DNA of 64,000 bases from Gongronella butleri (taxonomy: Eukaryota; Mucoromycota; Mucoromycetes; Mucorales; Cunninghamellaceae): NCBI GenBank assembly GCA_025201375.1, contig JAIWZP010000089.1, positions 19,933 through 83,932 of the forward strand, given 5' to 3'. Both the position numbers and the translations under genes were made by a program. The notes beneath the pieces are model-generated. The model searched no databases. It was given only the letters and a program-made list of their open reading frames with translations, and had not been told where the DNA came from. Positions 58,240 through 64,000 of this stretch are shown piece after piece. The first letter of the stretch is position 1, and each line of letters opens with the position of its first letter.

Positions 58240-59362
58240 ATGCTTGGATCTCGTCTGTGCCGCAGGTTCTTCAGCTCGTTCAAGCCTGGCGACTTTTGCA
58301 TGCTGCGCCACGTCAAGACCAACCGCAGGTACCTTGTTGGTCCTTTGGACGAGACTGGCCACAAAAATGTCAAGGGCGGCACCATTTTCCACCGCCAGCT
58401 GCTGGATCAGCCCGTTCGATCGATCGTCCGCACAGAGCAAGGTACGGCCACGTGCAATGGAAAAAAAAAAGTGGTCGCTCACTCGCATTTTGCTTAGAAA
58501 ACACGAAATACATGGCTCATTTCCCATCGCTCGAGGAATATGTGCTACACGCGCCTCGCGCTTGTACGCCCATCTATCCGCAGGATGCCTGCGCCATCGT
58601 AAGGGGATGCACAATAATGATGTCCAAGGCTCAATTCCTTATTTTTTCTTTTTTCAGATTCAAATGCTTGATTTGGCGCCTGGTCACCGTGTTTTGGAGG
58701 CCGGGACGGGCAATGGATCGTTGACGCTTCATCTTGCGCGTGCTGTTGGGCCGCAGGGGCACATTGACACGGTGGACAAATTGGAGACGCATTCGCGCAC
58801 GGCAGAGAAGCATTTGGAGCGATTTGAGCGTGGCGTTTATCGACCTGTTGTGGATTTGCATCTCGGGTCGCTGTCGGATGTGGCCGCGTCGGATTTGCAC
58901 ACGCGTGAGTCGTACGACGCGGTCGTGCTGGACATGCCGGACCCTGTGCAGGCATTGGATGCCGTGTTGCCGCTTTTGCGCAATGATCGGTTCCTCGTTT
59001 GTTATCTTCCCAATATGACACAGGTCCTGCATCTCATCCAAGCCATCCAGGACATGCCGCTCGTCATGGAGGATACCCTGGAAACTGCATGGAAGCATTG
59101 GGAGATCCGCCCCACCATCATCCGTTTTCATCAGCGCCACAAGCACGCTGACACCACCGAGAATGATCCTCCAACTGCTAATGCGGTCGATCAGCCGGAA
59201 ATCGAACAATTGCCCGATGACGCGCCGCAGAACCAAGTCGCCGCGCAACAGACCTGGGTGTGCCGCCCAAAGAACTATGACGTGCACGGCCACACCGCTT
59301 TCCTGGTCAAATTACGCAAATGTGAGCCTGTCAAGACGATACCCTCCACCCAAAACCTATAG
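58240..59362 (+). CDS. TRM61: tRNA (adenine-58-N1)-methyltransferase, Trm61 family
   Basis: Predicted m1A58 tRNA methyltransferase. Three exons: 58240-58441, 58498-58598, 58658-59362; 335 residues. The N-terminus MLGSRLCRRFFSSFKPGDF is basic, Ser-rich and acid-free, so it could be a mitochondrial presequence. The N-terminal beta domain includes LVGPLDETGHKNVKGGTIFH. The Rossmann core has AGTGNGSLTLHLARAVGPQG (motif I), then TVDKLETHSRTAEKHLERF and the catalytic-loop segment VVLDMPDP; NDRFLVCYLPNMTQV follows. This variant is closer in layout to single-subunit mitochondrial-type Trm61 than to the nuclear Trm6/Trm61 catalytic chain, but that is inference. An AATAAA follows the stop at 59365-59370. 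Confidence 0.88.
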
Positions 59363-59470
59363 ACAATAAAAAAAAAGACGCGTTGTGCTCCCTTTTTATT
59401 CATGATGCAATGGCATGCGTCCTTGACACGCGTTTTTTTTTTTAATTCAATTCGCTGGATTCCGAGCAAT

Positions 59471-60921
59471 TCAATAGGGGACGGTGCGCATAATGCCGAC
59501 TCGGTGCATTCGTGGTCTTTGGCGCGGGTTATCGCTCTGTATGGTCCTGTTGTTTCTGTTGTTGTCTCTGCTTTGGCGATTGTTGCTATGGCGATGGCGC
59601 GGTGGTCGATTATTAGGCTGGCTGTTTCCGGCCATGACCGGGTTGTTCAAATAAAGCGGCAAGATTTGGTAATTGGAGGATTCATAACGAGGTAGTGGTT
59701 TGCCTGGAGGTACGGCATATATCACAATCGCGTCAATGATGGAATAACGAGCATCCTTTGAGCTGTACACGGCACGCTCCAGTCGGTCGTGCAAAAAGGC
59801 AAAGCATTCCTGCATCTTGTTCACCTGGCCCATGCTGCGAGCAATGTTGACGTCTAATTCATGCAAATTGGTATAAAAAAACGCATATAAGACGCGCCAA
59901 AGTGCCTTTCACTCCTCTTTCTTACCTGTTGATTGCTCGTTTTCGTAGACGACCAAGGTCTTTCTTTGCATCTTTGGCTATTCACGAAGCGAAAACGAAA
60001 AAGAAAAAAGTGAGCAGCTGGATCATCGACACATTTCCTTTTTACTCACGTCTTTTGTCGTCATGTGCTCGACACCGACGGTGATGGCCTGGTTCTCGAG
60101 ATCCAGCTCCGAATAATACTTTAAAAAGCCCATGAGAAGCACACTAAGCAACTTGTTGCCATTGGGGTCAAATAGCTATTAAAAAAAAAAAGAAAAAAAA
60201 AGTGAGATTGACGCGCGTTTCATCAAAAGTACAGATGTACCTGGAGGTAATGGACTATGAGACAGATCAGAGCGTAGCCAGCAAGACCACCAAAAGCCGA
60301 TTGCATGACTTGAAAATTGGTATTGCCGTATTTTATGCTGGACAGGGCGTGTTTCAAGACAAGGAACAAAGGCTTGAGCTTGGGGTATCGAGCGATCCAC
60401 TGGGACGTTTGCATCGAGCTATCAATTTCGTTGTTGATGGTGACATCCGCTGCCACTTGCTTGCTGGGCACAAAGATCTTGAGCACAGAGCCCTAAAAAT
60501 AAAAAATAAAAAAAGGAAATGCATAAAAAAGGGGCGACTTCGATGCCTCCAAGTTTGGCTATTTGGCTATTACCTTTTTAAATCGATTCGTTTCCATGTC
60601 GTATTGTCGGCAGACGCCGCGAGCAACGAGTTCACGACGCAGCCACTTGATTGTTTGGTTTGGACTCCTTTCGATTTCAATGTTGATGTCAATATCGCTG
60701 TTTGGAAGCGCAAGACCGGTCTTGTAGCTGCCAAAGGGGACGACTTTGGTGCCAGGATAAGGCTCTTCAAAGATCTTTCGAATCGTTTGCAGGATCCAGC
60801 GGCGTGCTTCGACCTCTGCAGGTGTGGGTGCAATAAAATACTCAAAGTTCATCACCTCATTGTCGAGACGATCCAACGCGGGCTCCTGGTCAAGGACAGA
60901 CGGCTCCCAAGGCATGGTCAT
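59471..60921 (-). CDS. Non-canonical poly(A) polymerase, Trf4/Cid14 type
   Basis: Predicted nucleotidyltransferase that tails RNAs for exosome decay (TRAMP-like). Minus-strand exons: 60574-60921, 60241-60492, 60050-60176, 59926-59977, 59471-59853; about 386 residues. The catalytic motif is FGSYKTGLALPNSDIDINIEI shortened here to G64-S65 and D76/D78, and the third Asp is D132 (AADVTINNE). The PAP-associated region reads LVLKHALSS, AFGGLAGYALICLIVHYLQ and LFDPNGNKLLSVLLMGFL. A one-base excess in the TTTTTAAAA run at about 60118-60125 shifts the frame between GFLK and YYSELDLENQ, although both sides match the family. The C-terminus is Asn/Arg-rich, as in RNA-binding tails. Either an assembly indel or a real lesion. 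Confidence 0.88.
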
Positions 60922-61867
60922 GGAGGAGATAAAGTCAGTGGCGAGAAAGAGAGGTGCAGAATGCCCTCCGCAGCTCCAAATTTATGATCAAAGCGAGCGG
61001 AAATTCAATTGACCTTCATTTTTTTTTTTTTTTTTTTGCCTGCTCCAACAATGTGCCGTAATTCTTTCTTCTGGTTTTTTTTTCATTCATTCATTTGGAT
61101 GCGAGGGTTAGCTGGGTCAAACATTGAAACATATTATTTGAAAGCTAAATCTCATCCATCTTCTTGTCCTATCGATCCAATGTTTCGCGCTGCCCCTATT
61201 TCTATACCAAGCAATAGTATTCATGCAGTCACATGTGTCCCACGCCGCGTGTCGCGTCACCTCCGCGAGATCAAGGCTAAAGGATATAAAACACGCCCAA
61301 TACGCGATTTTTCGACATCCATAGAATCTATTTCCCTATTTATTGCACCAAAGACGACTATCAAAGCTCCAAATGGGAGCATAAATTTGATGTGCGCCAC
61401 TTTTGGCAGTCATTTCGTTCAAACCATTATTTACAAGCCAAATCATACAAAATGCGAGATTGCTGACATTACATCGATCCAATCACTTTCCAATTTGGAC
61501 CAGAATATGTCTCATGGATGTAAAAATCATTCCACAATACAAGAGATCTCGATGCCTGTAACTGATGAAGATTTCATCGAAAAAATCGAAATACGACGTA
61601 CACGTGTAATACAACGCGATCCCTGGTAGCCGCAGCCCCAAGAAAATGAACCGCCTTTGCGTCTATTTTTTTCAAAGCCATCGACTCTTTTAAATTTGAT
61701 ACCATTGAAACAAGTGTTTGTGAAAAGAGCTTTGAAATTGTTGATTTTAGCCAAAGTCAAGATGTGACTCACCGACCCAGGTGCTGCTGGGACCATGAAA
61801 CGCGTCCCAAAGTGCGATGAACGACGAGTAAGGCTCAGCATGTGGCTAAAACGTATTGCTTTGGCCG
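60922..61867. other. Intergenic, no gene supported
   Basis: A plus-strand frame of 206 codons (61009-61629) starts inside a poly-T run and shows no domain; I do not call it a gene. No other signal seen. Confidence 0.4.
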
Positions 61868-62480
61868 CGGGGGGCGCACCACAAGCAAATCAAAATTTTG
61901 GCAAGTTCGAGCTTTCAAACCAAAATTGAAAAATCAGGTCCTCAGAATCGCGCCAAATTTGCACACAAGAGGAGCCTCATGGAGAAACCCACAAAAATGA
62001 CAAAAGCAAGCGGGGTCAGCCTTCTCATTAACGAGCAATGGGCGATCTTTGATTAAACGTCAAACATCAATTTCGTGATAAAAAGGCGTCATAGAGAGGC
62101 GCCGACGCGTCCATTAGCAAGAGATGCTCCAGTTGCATAAATTTGATGCAAAAAAATGAGCAGAAAAAACAAAGTTGACGCGGTCTTTTGACGCGCCAAA
62201 AAGTCATAATAATCTTTGTCACGCGTTGGTTTTGCCAAAAGTCATATATTTCCATTGATTACGGACACCCACGCACACGCCAGGGCATGCTCTTTCTGAT
62301 GATGTGTGTTTCCAGGCGATGTGATCATTCGTCGTCAAGATCACCTTGTATTGAAAATCTGGTCTCAAACGCATTTTGCGCCAAAACCAGTCGCTGGATC
62401 GCCATTTTTTATTTCTTTTTTGTTTGTGAATAGGGTCGAATGATCATATGGTTGCATGGTGTGGCGATCCGTGGATTTAA
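61868..62480. repeat. Dispersed repeat B, copy 3
   Basis: Aligns in order with 1660-2400 and 27225-27970. Landmarks: CACAAGCAAATCAAAATTTTG, CCAAAATTGAAAAATCAGGTC, TTTGCACACAAGAGGAGCC, ATGGAGAAACCC, GAGCAATGGGCGATC, CATTAGCAAGAGATGC, and TGGTGTGGCGATCCGTGGA near the end. Shorter than the other copies because of internal deletions. Confidence 0.75.
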
Positions 62481-62927
62481 ATTTTTCACCCCATCTTACC
62501 ATAAGTGGGTGCCATTTAGAATACAAGGCGGATTTTGAAACCCGTCGTAAGTGGCCCACCTGAATAGGTTTCAGCCCTTCTTGGAACCTTTGCACCACTT
62601 TTCCCATCCTGACCTTCCCACACCTTCCCTCCAATTGGCCCACAGCTCCGCCAGACCGCCATATCCCCAATGAGCCTGCCCCCCCCAAAGGTGCCACAGC
62701 AACACATCACTCCCATTGGTCCACAGAGCCGCGCGTATTCAATTTTGTATGCAAACCATTTGCAAAAAAAAAAAAAAAGAAAGAGAAAGGTGACAAGAGG
62801 GACAACAGGCAAAGAAAAACAAAGACAAGCAAAGAGAATAAAGAGCATGATCAACAGATCCATCAGGAAGAGGGGGAAGAGGGGGGAGGGGAGGAATCTT
62901 TTGGAGATAATGCTCGATCTTTGCTAC
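62481..62927. other. Region downstream of the edge gene
   Basis: About 450 bp between repeat B and the last exon assigned to the edge gene. Poly-A (62764-62778) and purine-rich tracts dominate. The 3' end of the edge gene should lie here, but I could not place its last exon or stop. Confidence 0.35.
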
Positions 62928-64000
62928 CTTGGGCTTGAACAATATGGCGGCCATTTGCGCCGCAGCTAGCTGGCCTCCCTCCACGGTGCCGCGCGCAATT
63001 TCTTTTGCGTAAAGATCTGTACTTTTGCGCTCGATGTTGGCGAGGTTCGCGCAAAGAGTGTCAATTTCAGCCTACATGTCGCCATCGCATTTAAAAAAAC
63101 ATACGTGATCTGACCGTAATGACACTTCCACCTGTCTTTTTGGTACACTTACGGCGACAAGAATGAATTCCTCTCTGCAGCGCTCGAGCAACGCGACTTG
63201 TTCCGCTTGGGCAATGTTTTCGAAGCAATTGCGCACCACCTCGCTGTCAAGAAACTCAGGGCCCGCAACTGCGCTGGACGAGCTGGTAAGCCTCGGCTTA
63301 CCGTGCTTGTCTAATCCAATGGCATTAATTGCGAGTGCTTATTATTGATTTTTCTTTTTTTACATACCAGCAAACTTATTGTAACGCTCCTTGGCCACTG
63401 AAAACCGGGTTTTCAACACCCAGAGGCGCTTTCGCAATGCTGTCATCGTCTTTTGACCATGCTTTGCCCGTGGGTTGAAGACAATATTGTTGATCTTCTT
63501 TACCGCTGTGGCGGCCGCATACACGCTAGAAATTAGGCTCCGGCCCTCATTTTTCGTTATAGCGTCGCGGAATTCCTGGTCGATTTGGCGATTGCCGGTG
63601 CGCTTTGGACGGGGTCGGATGCTGTGAGCACTCTCATAAGCTTCCAGCTCCCTGTTGAGGTCACATCCTGCGCGAGTGGTCCTTGGCTCCATCTTGTTGT
63701 ACTCGTGCAAGCTAAGAAGGTACTGCTCGCGCTCGGACAGCCCGGGAAGATGGCGCGTGGTTCCATGGCGTCCAATGCGGATGAACTCTAGCTGTTGCAT
63801 TAAAGAGCCTCTGTCCGCGTTTCCCAAGGTATCAAGCGCCTTCTTTTGTGTGTCAATCGCTCGTTTGTAGAATTCGTACAGGGTTTTGCCAGAACCCCAT
63901 ATTTTGACCTCCCAAACATGATGTAAAAGGGTAGCAATGGTTTGAACGCGAACGCCATGTGACGCGCTTCGCAGGATGGGCACCACCTTTGTAATTGACG
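62928..64000 (-). CDS. Helical protein, partial, runs off right edge
   Basis: Function unknown. Minus-strand exons: 63368-64000 (open to the edge), 63153-63310, 62928-63071. The frame joins cleanly across both introns (KFAG|DKHGKPRL and FILVA|AEIDTL). The protein is mostly charged helix. Early blocks include LLHHVWEVKIWGSGKTLYEF and RHLPGLSEREQYLLSLHEYN. Later blocks include SSVYAAATAVKKINNIVF, MTALRKRLWVLKTRFSVAKE and LCANLANIERKSTDLYAKE. A C-terminal segment of a fungal KDZ-type transposase was considered because of its helical, Arg/Lys/Glu-rich character, but no diagnostic motif is visible. The 5' end is outside the window; the 3' end is unresolved. Confidence 0.65.

Noticed and set aside
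60118..60125. Programmed -1 frameshift at a U-UUA-AAA-like heptamer in the Trf4-type gene
   Set aside because: The frame change needed is +1, which this heptamer would not give; an indel is simpler.
61009..61629. 206-codon plus-strand open frame
   Set aside because: It starts inside a poly-T run, has no domain, splice or codon-bias support, and is in a repeat-flanked interval; probably chance.

Overview
The window is eukaryotic nuclear DNA. Genes are split by many short introns (mostly 50-100 nt, GTAAG donors, T-rich tract before a CAG/TAG acceptor). I rebuilt about 84 introns by frame and splice consensus. The encoded machinery (RFC1, OSGEP/KAE1, V-ATPase subunit a, a TFIIIC tau95/GTF3C5-type subunit, Rpn13, Sen54, exportin-1, PP2A methyltransferase, Trm61, a Trf4-type nucleotidyltransferase) and a BAR-SH3 protein with a fungal-type N-terminus suggest an opisthokont, most likely an early-diverging fungus. 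That placement is inference.

Layout. 1-3.1 kb: no firm gene; one copy of dispersed repeat B. 3.1-11.4 kb: RFC1, KAE1, and on the minus strand a BAR-SH3-Cys/His protein. 11.4-14.9 kb: gene-poor, with repeat A. 14.9-22.4 kb: V-ATPase a, an alpha/beta hydrolase and the TFIIIC subunit, all plus strand. 22.5-24.4 kb: two paralogous Cys-rich proteins with hydrophobic C-termini (minus). 24.4-33.9 kb: gene-poor, with repeat B and an intron-containing tRNA-Asn embedded in a 222-nt inverted duplication. 33.9-35.1 kb: an unrecognised multi-exon gene with two apparent frameshifts. 35.3-35.8 kb: repeat A again. 36.5-43.6 kb: dense block with a small secreted protein, Rpn13, Sen54, a small unknown ORF and exportin-1. 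43.6-50.6 kb: gene-poor, with a TACTGTA-palindrome cluster, a 90-nt-arm inverted repeat and a gene fragment. 50.6-52.9 kb: multi-pass membrane protein with a long coiled coil (minus). 54.9-56.6 kb: a 497-nt-period tandem array of repeat A. 56.7-60.9 kb: PP2A leucine carboxyl methyltransferase (minus), Trm61 (plus, divergent), Trf4-like enzyme (minus). 61.9-62.5 kb: repeat B. 62.9-64 kb: a helical protein running off the right edge (minus).

Functional links. Several genes converge on tRNA biology: TFIIIC (transcription), Sen54 (intron removal), KAE1 (t6A37), Trm61 (m1A58) and a tRNA-Asn that has an intron. No prokaryote-type system, CRISPR array or intact autonomous transposon was recognised. 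The most unusual material is the repeat architecture (families A and B, two inverted repeats), the ACGCGT-rich introns, and a few lineage-specific proteins.
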